Below, piece by piece: positions 1-9,677 of a DNA stretch of 64,000 bases. How positions within the stretch are numbered: position 1 is the stretch's first letter; the number at the start of each line of letters is the position of its first letter. Below the pieces are notes generated by a model. The model searched no databases. It was not told where the DNA came from and saw only the letters and a list, made by a program, of their open reading frames with translations. A program made the position numbers and the translations under genes. Source of the DNA: Balneolaceae bacterium (GTDB taxonomy: Bacteria; Bacteroidota; Rhodothermia; Balneolales; Balneolaceae); NCBI GenBank assembly GCA_020832285.1, contig JAFIFB010000044.1, positions 25,683 through 89,682 on the forward strand. Direction: 5' to 3'.

Positions 1-1
1 C

Positions 2-1150
2 TTTGAGACTATCGAAGATCTGGACATGAGTGCCAAACAGATGGAGGATATTCTTACAAATCCCATTTACAAGCTTCAGGTTGCAGCGCGTGATAACTTC
101 CAGGAAATCATGCTTGGTTATTCCGACAGTAACAAAGATGGCGGATACTGGATGGCAAACTGGGCACTTCAGAAGGCGCAGCTTGAACTGGGCCGCGTTC
201 TTCGGGACTATAAAGTTGATTTCAGGCTTTTCCACGGACGAGGAGGAACCGTGGGCCGCGGAGGCGGGCGTTCGAATCGTGCGATCCTTGCTCTTCCTTC
301 CATCAGTAATAACGGAAGAATCCGGTTTACCGAACAGGGTGAGATTATCTCTTTCCGATATTCACTTACTGATATAACCCGTCGCCACCTTGAACAAGTT
401 GTAAATGCTGTAGTTCGGGTTACCGCAGGAGAGGGACAAAAGGCGATTCAGGAAGGAGATGAAACCGAGGTCATCATGGACAAAATTGCGGAAGGTTCAA
501 TGAAAGCCTACCGAAAACTGATTGACGATTCGGATTTCTGGGAGTGGTTCAAGAAAATCACACCGGTTGAACATATCGGGAATTTGCCAATTGCATCGAG
601 GCCGGTGTCAAGAGGCGGACATAAAGGCCTTCAATTTTCAAATTTACGAGCCATTCCCTGGGTGTTTGGGTGGACACAAGTGCGCTATAACGTTCCCGGC
701 TGGTATGGACTGGGTGCTGTTCTTGACCCACTGCTTAATGAGGAGCCTGAAACTCTTGAAATACTTAGAAAATGGTATAAAGAGTGGAGCTTTTTTGGAA
801 CCATAGTGGATAATGCCCAGCGTGAACTTGCGCGTACACACATTCTGACCACCCAAATGTATAACGAAAGAGGTGATAATCGTCTGCATGATCAAATTAT
901 CGAGGATTTCGAAAAAACCAGCGATGTGATTCTTAAAATCACCGAACAAGAAGCGATACTGGATATGCGTAAAGTGATTCAAAATTCCATAAAATTCCGC
1001 AATGTGTTTACTTATCCGCTCAATCTTATGCAGGTAGAACTTCTGAACCGGTGGGATGAAACATCCAGTGATGAAGAACTGAAAGAGTTAAAACACTCCT
1101 TGTATCTGAGCATTAACGGTGTCTCTGCTGCAATGCAAAGTACAGGATAG
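2..1150 (+). CDS. ppc: Phosphoenolpyruvate carboxylase, C-terminal part
   Basis: This is the 3' part of a PEP carboxylase gene that begins before the window. The frame is open from base 2 (reading FETIEDLDMS), upstream of the ORF-track start, so about 380 residues are visible of a family usually 850-950 long. The cytoplasmic enzyme carboxylates phosphoenolpyruvate with bicarbonate to oxaloacetate, refilling the TCA cycle. The motif MLGYSDSNKDGG, the glycine-rich loop FHGRGGTVGRGGG and the GWTQVRYNVPGWYGLG block are seen directly and are diagnostic. The protein ends in AMQSTG, where many bacterial enzymes end in RNTG, so the last residues are slightly unusual but in the right place. The gene stands alone, followed by almost 1 kb of non-coding, repeat-bearing DNA. 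Confidence 0.96.
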   Translation, partial: FETIEDLDMSAKQMEDILTNPIYKLQVAARDNFQEIMLGYSDSNKDGGYWMANWALQKAQLELGRVLRDYKVDFRLFHGRGGTVGRGGGRSNRAILALPSISNNGRIRFTEQGEIISFRYSLTDITRRHLEQVVNAVVRVTAGEGQKAIQEGDETEVIMDKIAEGSMKAYRKLIDDSDFWEWFKKITPVEHIGNLPIASRPVSRGGHKGLQFSNLRAIPWVFGWTQVRYNVPGWYGLGAVLDPLLNEEPETLEILRKWYKEWSFFGTIVDNAQRELARTHILTTQMYNERGDNRLHDQIIEDFEKTSDVILKITEQEAILDMRKVIQNSIKFRNVFTYPLNLMQVELLNRWDETSSDEELKELKHSLYLSINGVSAAMQSTG

Positions 1151-1229
1151 ACTGGCGGGGAATTTTGCTAATCGTTCGTTAGTTGGAATTAAAGCCGGGA
1201 AGCAGCTTTGATATGTTCGATCTTATAAA

Positions 1230-1327
1230 CCGGGGATTCCGAGTTGAGATCCCTCTGGGTATCCCCGGAAAATAAGAAAAGAATAAATATTAGATACCTC
1301 AGATACGGATCGGTATCGGGGGTATCT
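1230..1327 (+). terminator. Two hairpins after ppc, possible terminator
   Basis: An 8-bp stem CCGGGGAT/ATCCCCGG (1230-1237 with 1261-1268) is followed by a second stem AGATACC/GGTATCT (1292-1298 with 1321-1327). The second encloses a further GATAC/GTATC pairing and is followed by a pyrimidine-rich TCTTCTTTACCTT. The lack of a clean T-run makes the terminator call tentative. Confidence 0.4.
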
Positions 1328-1342
1328 TCTTTACCTTCCTAT

Positions 1343-1380
1343 CTCAATTTCCGAAAAAAGGCGATGTAGTGACTGCAAAA
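1343..1380 (+). repeat. Short dispersed repeat, copy 1 (partner at 63606)
   Basis: About 38 bases around TTCCGAAAAAAGGCGATG match 63606-63643 at roughly 32 of 38 positions in the same orientation. Both copies lie in non-coding DNA. What the element is cannot be told from two copies. Confidence 0.5.
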
Positions 1381-1440
1381 TAAAGTTCATTTAAAAGTGA
1401 TTCTGGTTTCTGGTTTAAAAAAAATGTTATGAGCGTCTCG

Positions 1441-1604
1441 CTTGTGCTTTTCAAGGGCTCCTGGCAGAGTCGCGACGCTCTGCTCTGAAATGCCTTAAAG
1501 CCAACCAAGCCCACAATCCACAACTCACCGAAGTATCGGTGTCTTCGACTTGCAGGAACTTTGCTCCACGCTATGTACTCTGTCAGGTTGTTTATTTCAA
1601 AAGT
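1441..1604 (+). repeat. About 163-bp dispersed repeat, copy 1 (partner at 46630)
   Basis: This stretch is closely similar over its full length and in the same orientation to 46630-46790. Near the left end it carries CCTGGCAGAGTCGCGAC and near the right end ACTCTGTCAGG, so the element has inverted sub-terminal sequences (perfect CCTGGCAGAGT/ACTCTGCCAGG in the partner). It has no reading frame conserved between copies. It looks like a non-autonomous mobile element or a folded intergenic repeat. Confidence 0.8.
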
Positions 1605-2035
1605 CTAAAACACGAACACCGCTGCGCAATGATCATGGGTTACAGACATGTCGCACCTCTGGTGCTATCTTTGCCTGAGTCATTTGGAATCATTTCTTTT
1701 TTGTATCCAGAGTCCGAAAATGCCATCCGCAGGCAGATTGGAATGGAAGGAAGAACAGGAAGCTTGACCAGTTATTAAAAGAGTACTTCTCAGGACAGGC
1801 GAAGAATTTTTGCACGCTTGCACCACCGTAGTTTTATGCAAAGGAGAGCTATTTTTGATTCTGCCATGGGCATGTCATTGGCAAACGAAGCTGAGGGGAA
1901 AATTCTGTATGGAAACATGCAGTGAGAACCTGTTTGTGGACCTGTATCAAAGAAACTTTGTGTGGGTTAATTCCCGCAGATCCCGGCAAACACGAGTTGT
2001 CCGGTGAAAACGAATTTTACGATTTAGTCCGGGCA

Positions 2036-2066
2036 TAAAAAACCCTGCACTTAAGGAGTGCAGGGC
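2036..2066 (-). terminator. Rho-independent terminator of the S41 protease gene
   Basis: Read on the minus strand, a perfect 9-bp stem (CCCTGCACT/AGTGCAGGG, 5-base loop) is followed directly by six T residues. It lies about 60 bases past the stop codon of the leftward protease gene. Confidence 0.85.
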
Positions 2067-2125
2067 GTATTGTGTTTAATTATAAAATTTTGGACGGCAT
2101 GACTATTTATCCAATAAATTTATGA

Positions 2126-4006
2126 TTAATTATTGGATGATGCCTCAGCCCGCTTTTGAACCAGCATTTCAAGTTCTTCTGCAACATCCCAAAGGTTCAT
2201 CGCCTGAGTAAGGGTTTCATTCAGGTGATCATTAATAACGGGATAGAAGTATTCAGATCCCCAGACTTGTCTTGCAAGTTCAGCTTTCATTCGTCCGCAA
2301 TTCATCCACTTCAATTCATCGAACTGTTCGCGTGAGATACGGAGGTTGTTATTTTCTATAGTGGGTTCATCAATATCTTCATCAAGAACCATACCTTTCT
2401 CCTTCATCAATGAGATAAATAACTCTTCATCGGAATCGCTCCATGAGAAATTATTTCGATATTCCATAAAATCGTTTTCCCATTCAGTGCGGAAATTATC
2501 TCCATGAGTGTCAAGAAAATCCCGTACAAAGTTGAAATCAACACGGTTAACAAGCATAAAGTTGAAAAGATAAGGAGATGTAGTGGTATCGTCCTGAACG
2601 ATCACATCAGGTACAATTCCTCCTCCTCCAAATACATCACGTCCTGCTGATGTTTTGTACCTCAGTGAGTCGGGAACCATCTCTTTAAATTCATCGGCAT
2701 CCATGGTAGCATCCTGGGTGCGATGGGTGATTTCATAGGCATAATCTTCACTGCTTCCATCGAAAGGCTTTTGAATCAATCTGCCGGACGGTGTATAATA
2801 CCTTGAGATCGTGACACGGATATTACTTTTGTCATTCAGCTCATATTGCTGCTGAACCAGGCCTTTACCAAAAGTTCGCCGGCCAACAACCAGGCCTCTG
2901 TCGTGATCCTGAATGGCTCCGCTGACAATTTCACTTGCTGAAGCCGAACCTTCATTTACAAGTGTAATAACCGGAATATCTTTCAGTGCACCATCTTTTG
3001 TGGAAAAGACTTCCTGATTAAACCGCGAATGGCGGCTCTGGGTAGATACAATCTTGGTACCCCGGGGAAAAAACTCTTCAGATATAGCGATTGCCTGACT
3101 CAGATAACCACCGGGGTTATTTCTGAAATCCAGTACAAGGCGCTCCATTCCCTGGTCTTTCAGGTTATTTACAGATGTCAAAAATTCGTTATGAGTAGTT
3201 GCTGCAAACCGGTTAATCTTAATGTAACCGGTATTGTCATCCAGCATGTAATGTGTATCAATAGTAGTAATGGGTATATCATCCCGCTCGATGGTAAAGT
3301 TGAGCGGATTTGGATTTCTCGGGCGAAGAATTTTAACATCAACTGTCGTGCCTTTTTCGCCTCTGAGGCGTCTCATTACGTCCTCATTGTTGTAACCAAT
3401 GGCACTTGTATCATCAATCTCAACAATTCTGTCTCCCGACATAATACCAAGCTGATCACTGGGCCCGCCGGAAATTGGTGTGATTACCGTTATGGTATCC
3501 TGGATAATGTTAAACTGAATTCCAATTCCCTGGAATTTACCTGCAAACTGTTCCTGAATTTGCTCACTCTCTTCGGGCTCAATGTATACAGAATGAGGGT
3601 CAAGCGTTGAGAGCATCTCTTTGATGGATGCTTCAACAATTTTTCTCATATCCTGTTCAGGAAAATTGTTTGCAACATATAAATATGCTTCTTCATATTT
3701 ATTGTAAGAATCCCGAAGATTTTGCACCGAAAAATCCATCGTAGTGTCAATAGGGGTGCCTTCAAGGTCGAGATCGGAATCGTTCAGTTCTTTGACGATG
3801 CCAAAAATGCTCTTTTTGAATAAAATATCGATACTGGTATCACCGAAATAGTTGTCTATCACGCGGCGCTGTACCTGCAGATATTTATGCAGATTATCCT
3901 CATGATATCCACTCTTTACAACGACATTATCAATTCCGGCTAACCATACTGCAGAGAGGATAAGCAGTAATGCGAGTTGGGGTGCTATAAATTTTTTCAC
4001 TGACAT
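2126..4006 (-). CDS. S41-family C-terminal processing protease with PDZ domain
   Basis: The 626-residue product is a carboxy-terminal processing peptidase (CtpA/Prc group), which clips or degrades envelope proteins at their C-termini. Residues 5-25 form a hydrophobic N-terminal segment, either signal peptide or anchor, so it acts in the periplasm. A PDZ domain follows at roughly residues 155-240 (GIGIQFN..., GDRIVEIDD). The protease core has the NEGSASASEIVSGA segment near residue 352 with the nucleophilic serine and RRTFGKGLVQ near 379 with the general-base lysine. About 150 further residues form a C-terminal extension of unknown role. The gene stands alone between its own terminator and hslU. 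Its specific substrate cannot be told from sequence. Confidence 0.93.
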   Translation of the reverse strand: MSVKKFIAPQLALLLILSAVWLAGIDNVVVKSGYHEDNLHKYLQVQRRVIDNYFGDTSIDILFKKSIFGIVKELNDSDLDLEGTPIDTTMDFSVQNLRDSYNKYEEAYLYVANNFPEQDMRKIVEASIKEMLSTLDPHSVYIEPEESEQIQEQFAGKFQGIGIQFNIIQDTITVITPISGGPSDQLGIMSGDRIVEIDDTSAIGYNNEDVMRRLRGEKGTTVDVKILRPRNPNPLNFTIERDDIPITTIDTHYMLDDNTGYIKINRFAATTHNEFLTSVNNLKDQGMERLVLDFRNNPGGYLSQAIAISEEFFPRGTKIVSTQSRHSRFNQEVFSTKDGALKDIPVITLVNEGSASASEIVSGAIQDHDRGLVVGRRTFGKGLVQQQYELNDKSNIRVTISRYYTPSGRLIQKPFDGSSEDYAYEITHRTQDATMDADEFKEMVPDSLRYKTSAGRDVFGGGGIVPDVIVQDDTTTSPYLFNFMLVNRVDFNFVRDFLDTHGDNFRTEWENDFMEYRNNFSWSDSDEELFISLMKEKGMVLDEDIDEPTIENNNLRISREQFDELKWMNCGRMKAELARQVWGSEYFYPVINDHLNETLTQAMNLWDVAEELEMLVQKRAEASSNN

Positions 4007-4265
4007 CGTACTTAGTTTGAGGTATATATTTCCTTTAACGGAGTTTTGGCATTAAAGATTATACTAATTGATAATTCTAAATGCCACACTAATAACTATC
4101 AACGTAAAATGTGAATAAACGTTTCTTTGGAAGTATTCTTTTTTGTTAAATGATGAAAACCATATGAATTACATTTTTTGTGTATCTGGTAACTTTGATC
4201 AGATTATACACGAAAACAAGAGAAGTACCACAATATGTCGATTTCAGAAGATACCCCTGCCTTGA

Positions 4266-5693
4266 TTATAAAATATAATGACTAAGATCTTTGTTTTTTA
4301 CGAGTCCATCAAGTTGTTTGTGAACGTATGCTTCATCCACATCAATATGTCCGCTGCCGATATCATCGGGAACAGCAAACAGCAATTCTTCAAGTAGTGA
4401 TGATAAAATTGTATGAAGCCGCCTTGCACCGATATTTTCAACTTGTTCGTTTACTTCAGCAGCGATTTTGGCAATTTCGCGCACAGCACCGTCTGAAAAG
4501 GTAACCGTAACGCCTTCTGAAGCAAGCATTGCCTGATACTGCTTGGTAAGTGCATTTTTCGGTATGGTCAATATTTCGATAAAATCTTTTTCAGTAAGTG
4601 AATCGAGCTCAACACGAATAGGGAAACGTCCCTGTAATTCGGGGATCAGATCCGAGGGTTTGGAAACATGAAAAGCTCCTGAGCCAATGAATAAAATATG
4701 GTCTGTCTTTACTATTCCGTGCTTCGTGTTAACAGTGCTTCCTTCAACAATGGGGAGAAGATCGCGCTGAACACCCTGTCTGCTAACATCGGCATTTCCG
4801 CTTTTATTTCCAGAAGAATCACTGGCTACTTTGTCAATTTCATCTATAAAAACAATTCCCTGATTCTGAACTCTTTCCAGAGCTTCCTGAACGGCAGCTT
4901 CATGATCAATCAGTTTTTCAGACTCCAGTTCAATCATCACTTCACGCGCTTCACTGATCGGTAAGGTCCGTTTGGTTTTTTTCCCGCCGCGGGCAAGGTT
5001 TCCGAGCATATCCTGCAGGTTTACACCCATCTCTTCCATTCCCTGAGGGCCAAAAACCTGCATCATCGGGGTTTTTCGGCTGTTCACTTCAATTTCAATT
5101 TTTCGGTCTTCCAGCTCGCCGTTCTTCAGCTTTTCACGGAATCGTTCACGGGTGCGTTCGTTCAGTTCCTGGTCGGAAGCTTTTTCGGGGTTAAAACCAA
5201 CTTCCGGGCTTGTGGATGAACTATTGCTCTTATTCGGACTTTTTGAACGGACTGGCGGTATTAGTATATCCAGAATTTTTTCTTCAACAATTTCAGCCGC
5301 TTTCTCTTTTACCCGTTCTTGCATTTCCATCTTTACCATGTTAACGGCAAGGTCGGTAAGATCACGTATCATGGATTCCACATCACGGCCCACATAGCCC
5401 ACTTCGGTAAATTTAGAAGCTTCTACTTTGATGAAAGGTGCCCCCGCCAGTTTTGCAAGTCTGCGGGCAATTTCGGTTTTTCCTACTCCGGTTGGCCCAA
5501 TCATCAGAATATTATTTGGAATGATCTCTTCCCGGATTTCAGGATCGGCTTTCAGGCGCCTCCAGCGGTTTCTCAGTGCTATAGAGACCGAACGTTTGGC
5601 TTCCTTTTGCCCGATAATATACTTATCGAGCTCAGCAACGATCTGTCTTGGAGTTAGATTTTGTTGTTTTAATAATTTCATGGTACTACTCAA
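4266..5693 (-). CDS. hslU: HslU (ClpY), ATPase of the HslUV protease
   Basis: This is the AAA+ unfoldase that feeds substrates into the HslV peptidase in the cytoplasm. The 475-residue product has the family N-terminus ([24 protein letters not shown]), Walker A GPTGVGKT at residues 66-73, the I-domain insertion, Walker [10 protein letters not shown] near residue 280 and a sensor-2 region ending GARRLHTI. The extreme C-terminus KDLSHYIL is the tail that docks into HslV. It overlaps hslV by 8 bases on the same strand, so the pair is almost certainly co-transcribed and translationally coupled. The insertion contains a serine/asparagine-rich linker ([12 protein letters not shown]), a normal place for length variation. 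Confidence 0.97.
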   Translation of the reverse strand: MSSTMKLLKQQNLTPRQIVAELDKYIIGQKEAKRSVSIALRNRWRRLKADPEIREEIIPNNILMIGPTGVGKTEIARRLAKLAGAPFIKVEASKFTEVGYVGRDVESMIRDLTDLAVNMVKMEMQERVKEKAAEIVEEKILDILIPPVRSKSPNKSNSSSTSPEVGFNPEKASDQELNERTRERFREKLKNGELEDRKIEIEVNSRKTPMMQVFGPQGMEEMGVNLQDMLGNLARGGKKTKRTLPISEAREVMIELESEKLIDHEAAVQEALERVQNQGIVFIDEIDKVASDSSGNKSGNADVSRQGVQRDLLPIVEGSTVNTKHGIVKTDHILFIGSGAFHVSKPSDLIPELQGRFPIRVELDSLTEKDFIEILTIPKNALTKQYQAMLASEGVTVTFSDGAVREIAKIAAEVNEQVENIGARRLHTILSSLLEELLFAVPDDIGSGHIDVDEAYVHKQLDGLVKNKDLSHYIL

Positions 5694-6234
5694 TTTCTAA
5701 AATGGTCAGATTTTTATTCGTGTAAATACATATATCACCGGCAATGTTTAGTGATTTTTCCACAATTTCTTTAGCAGAAAGATCAGGAGCGTTCTCTTTC
5801 AGTGCACGAGCTGCGGCCAGAGCATAAGAGCCTCCGCTCCCAATAGCGAGAATATGATCGTCCGGCTCTATCACATCGCCCTGGCCGGAAATCAGCAGGG
5901 ACTGATCTTTGTCCATCACAACAAGTAATGCTTCCAGTTTTTGCAAAAACTTGTCTTTTCTCCATTCTTTGGCAAGCTCTACGGCCGCTCGCTGCAAATT
6001 CCCGTTGTAACTGTTCAGTTTTTCTTCAAATTTTTCAAACAGAGTGAAAGCGTCAGCGGTAGAGCCTGCAAAACCGGCCAGGATTTTTCCATCCTGTAAT
6101 TTTCGAACTTTCCGCACCGTCGATTTCATCACGGTTTTATCAAGTGTGGCCTGCCCGTCTCCTCCGATAGCAACTTTTCCATTATGGTTAACGCCCACTA
6201 CCGTTGTTGCGTGCAGATTTTTCAAGTTTGTCAT
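5686..6234 (-). CDS. hslV: HslV (ClpQ), threonine peptidase of the HslUV protease
   Basis: This is the proteasome-like peptidase subunit that forms the HslUV chamber. The 182-residue product has the conserved core [20 protein letters not shown] and the [14 protein letters not shown] region. The catalytic threonine should be Thr10, exposed when the short leader MTNLKNLHA is removed; most homologues have only one to a few residues there, so this leader is a little long. A shorter start is not available in frame, since the next ATG lies far inside the fold. It is followed with an 8-base overlap by hslU and lies 30 bases after rng. Confidence 0.96.
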   Translation of the reverse strand: MTNLKNLHATTVVGVNHNGKVAIGGDGQATLDKTVMKSTVRKVRKLQDGKILAGFAGSTADAFTLFEKFEEKLNSYNGNLQRAAVELAKEWRKDKFLQKLEALLVVMDKDQSLLISGQGDVIEPDDHILAIGSGGSYALAAARALKENAPDLSAKEIVEKSLNIAGDICIYTNKNLTILEIE

Positions 6235-6264
6235 GTCGCTTTCTCTTAAATAAATTCGTTTACT

Positions 6265-8010
6265 TTATCCCTGATTTTGTCGTTTCGGTCGCCTGGGCTT
6301 TTTCGATTTGCCGTTGGATGAATTTCTTTGATTCCCATTCTGGTCATTGCTGGAGTAATAATCAAGGGTTTCTGCTCCTTTCTCTTCCAGTTCAAATCCC
6401 CTCACCTTTTCCTGATGTGCTTCCAGGATCTCTTCAAGTGGCTGCCCTTGCAGAACAACATCGGTAATTTCGAGATCGGAACCGGCCAGTGTGGCTTTAA
6501 ATTCATTCAGTGATGTGGTTTCATCAGAAATAAAGGATATTCTGATTTTGTATTTCAACATCCATCTCCAGCGCTGGCTGAAAAACCCTTTGCAGAGGAA
6601 CGAACGCAGGTATGGGTTTACATAGATGTCAACAGCACGATAGTCTGTGGAATATTTGAATTTGCTGATCCAGCTTTCCACATCGGTAACGATAGTATCC
6701 TGACTGACGACATTTCCTGAGCCACCACACATCGGGCACACTTTTGAAACCGAATTTACTACACTCGGACGTATTCGCTGGCGGGTAATTTGTACCAGTC
6801 CGAAATCGCTCATCCCGATAACATTCGTTTTGGCCTGATCTTTTTTAAACTCTTTTTTGAGTTCATCATAAATTTTCTTGCGGTTCTTGTTGTCGCGCAG
6901 ATCGATGAAATCCACTACGATAATCCCGCCTATATCTCTTAACCGGAGCTGCTTGGCAATTTCCCGTGCGGCCTCGAGATTGGTTTTCAAAGAGTTGTCT
7001 TCCTGTTTCTCTTTAGCAGCATAGGGTCCTGAGTTTACATCCACTACATACATCGCCTCGGTCTGTTCAAAAATCAGGTATCCGCCCGATTGCATCCTCA
7101 CACGCGGGCTGAAGATGGAGTTCACATCCTGGCCGATGTTTACATGATCGAAAATATGGTCCCGGCCTTTATAGAGCTGAACCGCAGGAAGCATTTTAGG
7201 TGCAATCTGAGAAACATAGCTTTTTACCGATTTGTAAAGCTGGTAGTCGTCAATCAGCACTCTGTCATACTGTTTCGCGAAGAGATCACGGATAAGACTC
7301 TCGGTAATATCAAGGTCTTTGTATAGCAGGGAAGGGGCTTTAGACGTTTCCAGCTTATTGAGGATGCGTTCCCATTTTTTCAGAACTGTGCGCATATCTT
7401 CTTCGATGGCCTCTTTGTCCTGCTTTTGTGCCACTGTACGAATGATAACACCAAATCCTTCGGGCAGCATGGAGCCAACGGTGCCTTTTAGCCGTCTGCG
7501 TTCACGGTTGTTGGTAATTTTTTTCGAAATTGCGATGTACTGTCCCATCGGAATCAGAACAAGAAAACGTCCAGCGATAGTAATATCGGTCGATACACGC
7601 GGACCTTTTGATCCAATCGGTTCTTTCACGACCTGAACCAGCAGGTTCTGATTATTTTTGAGCATTTTTCCAGCAAGGATCTGCTTATCGTTGTTCGAAA
7701 GCTTGTCGAACTTTTTCAGATCTTCTTTGGCTGAGTTGGGAATGCTTTTTTCACCGTTGAGCATCATAAGGTAAGGGCCGAGATGGTCTCCGGCATCTGA
7801 GAAGTGGAGGAAGGCATCTTTTTCCATGCCAACATCGATAAAGGCGGCACGTATGCCACTCATTACTTTATGAACCCTTGCGAGGTATATATCTCCTACG
7901 GTGCGCTGGTTATCCTCTGATTCGATGAATAACTGTGCTAATTCTCCGTTTTCTAAAAGTGCTACACGGGTCTGTTTGCCCGAGGAATGGATGATGATTT
8001 GATTCTTCAT
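6265..8010 (-). CDS. rng: Rne/Rng family ribonuclease
   Basis: This single-strand-specific endoribonuclease is of the RNase E/G family, likely acting in rRNA maturation and mRNA decay in the cytoplasm. At 581 residues it is RNase G-sized plus a short tail, without the long scaffold of proteobacterial RNase E. Visible in order are the S1 domain (QRTVGDIYLARVHKVMSGIRAAFIDVG), the DNase I-like catalytic region with VVDFIDLRDNKNR, and the CPMCGGSG zinc-link motif near residue 430. The C-terminal 30 residues are basic and low in complexity (SKKPRRPKRQNQG), a likely RNA-binding tail. It lies 30 bases upstream of hslV and is preceded by an unusually long non-coding leader. Confidence 0.95.
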   Translation of the reverse strand: MKNQIIIHSSGKQTRVALLENGELAQLFIESEDNQRTVGDIYLARVHKVMSGIRAAFIDVGMEKDAFLHFSDAGDHLGPYLMMLNGEKSIPNSAKEDLKKFDKLSNNDKQILAGKMLKNNQNLLVQVVKEPIGSKGPRVSTDITIAGRFLVLIPMGQYIAISKKITNNRERRRLKGTVGSMLPEGFGVIIRTVAQKQDKEAIEEDMRTVLKKWERILNKLETSKAPSLLYKDLDITESLIRDLFAKQYDRVLIDDYQLYKSVKSYVSQIAPKMLPAVQLYKGRDHIFDHVNIGQDVNSIFSPRVRMQSGGYLIFEQTEAMYVVDVNSGPYAAKEKQEDNSLKTNLEAAREIAKQLRLRDIGGIIVVDFIDLRDNKNRKKIYDELKKEFKKDQAKTNVIGMSDFGLVQITRQRIRPSVVNSVSKVCPMCGGSGNVVSQDTIVTDVESWISKFKYSTDYRAVDIYVNPYLRSFLCKGFFSQRWRWMLKYKIRISFISDETTSLNEFKATLAGSDLEITDVVLQGQPLEEILEAHQEKVRGFELEEKGAETLDYYSSNDQNGNQRNSSNGKSKKPRRPKRQNQG

Positions 8011-8396
8011 GCAAGAAATGAAATTTCATAAGCAATTCGCGCAGCTCATTCTCTACAACTAAAAAGAACTGCTCAATCCTGCAACAGGTAAAAGAACTTA
8101 TCCGGTAGTTATCATCATTCAGAGCAGCACGGTTTGCCACATAGTTATAATTCTTGTTAAACAAAGGTTGGGCTGTGTGAAAGCCGTCTTCCTTAGAAAT
8201 GCCTGAGAGTTTCCTGTGGCGAAAGACCGCCCACAGGATGAATAAGAAATGGTTTGCTAAAATGTCTAAATTCCGGAATTTATTGGTCTTCAAAGCCATG
8301 TAATTGGTCAGCTTCACACAAATATTTATATTACGTTAATATAGTGTAAACTTATCTAATTATTAAATATTGAATGAGTTAAAAATAATCTGATTT
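8011..8396 (-). promoter_or_regulatory. Long leader region upstream of rng
   Basis: The 386 bases between murA and rng hold no convincing gene. On the minus strand they include a hairpin with stem CCTGTGG/CCACAGG (8213-8219 with 8231-8237). In Escherichia coli the rne mRNA has a long 5' leader through which the enzyme regulates itself. A comparable role here is inference from position and length only. Confidence 0.35.
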
Positions 8397-9677
8397 TCAG
8401 GCCGGTATTTCCTGGGCTACTCGTTTGATAGAAGCACCGGCATTATTCAGTTTTTCTTCGAGATTTTCATAGCCGCGGTCGAGATGGTAGATGCGTAAAA
8501 TTTCGGATGTTCCTTCGGCAGCCATTGCTGCCATCACCAGGCTCACACTTGCACGCAGATCGGTGCTCATTACAGATGCACAGTCAAGTGGTGTTTTACC
8601 TTGGATGGTTACTTTGTTTTTTTCTACTTTCATTTTGGCGCCCAGCCTGTTCAGTTCGGGAACATAGCTGAACCGGTCGAAATAGACGGTATCGGTTACA
8701 GTGCTGGTTCCGTTAGCCTGCGTCATCAGCGTAGCCCACTGAGCCTGTAAATCTGTGGGGAAGCCGGGGTATATCTCTGTTCTGATCGAAACGGGATGGA
8801 TGGTATTATTCGATTTGATATGAATGTTGGAACCGTCGACCGAAAAATCTACTCCAAGCTTTTTGAAAGCATTTGGGAAACGTCCCAGGTCTTTGGGCTT
8901 GCAGCCGGTAAGTGTAACGTCTGATTCGGGAAGCATGGCTGCAGCGATCATAAACGTGCCTGTTTCAATCCGGTCGGGATCGTTAGAAAAATTTACACCG
9001 CTTAATTTGTCCACTTTTCTGATGGTGAGTGTAGATGTTCCGACCCCTTCAATATCGGCACCCATCTGTTGCAGCATTTTGCAGAGCAGAACCACATCGG
9101 GTTCTCTTGCAGCATTATGAATAGTAAATTTTTTGGCCCGTTTCACAGCCCCGAGCACCAGGTTGATGGTGGCCCCGACGCTGCTGGGTTTGAGTGTAAA
9201 TTCTCCGCCTTCAACCGAGTGGTTTTGAGTAGATGCGTGAACATAGCCCTGATCCAGTTCGATATTGATGCCCATCTCCTCGAAGCCTTTCAGGTGTAAA
9301 TCCACAGGGCGAGGCCCCCAGGCACAGCCGCCGGGCAGAGATACTTTTGCCTGTCCTGAATGGCCAATCAGTGCGCCCAGCATATAAAAAGAGGCCCGCA
9401 TTTTGCGAACTAAATCATAGGGGGCTTCGAGGTACCCAAGGTTTTTTGGATCGATAGTAAGTCTGTTTTCTTCTTCATTAAAATCCACCCTGGCGCCGGT
9501 TACACGAATCACATTATTGAATGTGTAAATATCTTTAAGGCGTGGTACAAGTTGAATGTCAGATGGACTGTCGCCGAGCAGTGATGCAGCCATAAGCGGA
9601 AGTGCTGCGTTTTTCGATCCGCTGATGGGAATGGTTCCTTTTAATGATGTGGGTCCTTTGATGATAAATTTATCCAC
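8397..9677 (-). CDS. murA: UDP-N-acetylglucosamine 1-carboxyvinyltransferase MurA
   Basis: This cytoplasmic enzyme transfers enolpyruvate from PEP to UDP-GlcNAc, the first committed step of peptidoglycan synthesis. The 426-residue product has the family N-terminus (FIIKGPTSLKGTIPISGSKNAALPLMAASLL) and the loop GGCAWGPRPVDLHLKG. That loop holds the catalytic cysteine, near residue 117, that reacts with PEP and fosfomycin; its presence predicts a fosfomycin-sensitive enzyme. The RTEIYPGFPTDLQAQW and HLDRGYENLEEKL motifs are also in place. The start is GTG at 9677 and overlaps the end of the biotin-carrier gene by 8 bases, pointing to translational coupling. Confidence 0.96.
   Translation of the reverse strand: MDKFIIKGPTSLKGTIPISGSKNAALPLMAASLLGDSPSDIQLVPRLKDIYTFNNVIRVTGARVDFNEEENRLTIDPKNLGYLEAPYDLVRKMRASFYMLGALIGHSGQAKVSLPGGCAWGPRPVDLHLKGFEEMGINIELDQGYVHASTQNHSVEGGEFTLKPSSVGATINLVLGAVKRAKKFTIHNAAREPDVVLLCKMLQQMGADIEGVGTSTLTIRKVDKLSGVNFSNDPDRIETGTFMIAAAMLPESDVTLTGCKPKDLGRFPNAFKKLGVDFSVDGSNIHIKSNNTIHPVSIRTEIYPGFPTDLQAQWATLMTQANGTSTVTDTVYFDRFSYVPELNRLGAKMKVEKNKVTIQGKTPLDCASVMSTDLRASVSLVMAAMAAEGTSEILRIYHLDRGYENLEEKLNNAGASIKRVAQEIPA

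Larger units (their letters stand above)
1151..2125. other. Non-coding stretch between ppc and the S41 protease
   Basis: No gene is supported in these 975 bases. They hold two hairpins just after ppc, a short dispersed repeat (1343-1380), a longer dispersed repeat (1441-1604) and, at the far end, the terminator of the leftward protease gene. The two ORFs listed here (1539-1778 and 1810-2007) have no recognisable domain, and the first runs out of the repeat. Confidence 0.7.

Noticed and set aside
1539-2007. ORFs 1539-1778 and 1810-2007
   Set aside because: The first begins inside the dispersed repeat and is not kept in the second copy; neither shows a domain.
3029-3610. 193-residue ORF opposite the S41 protease
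   Set aside because: It is a shadow frame on the opposite strand of a gene with clear PDZ and catalytic motifs.
7910-8317. 135-residue ORF overlapping the start of rng and its leader
   Set aside because: No domain is visible, it overlaps rng out of frame, and the part upstream is AT-rich leader DNA.
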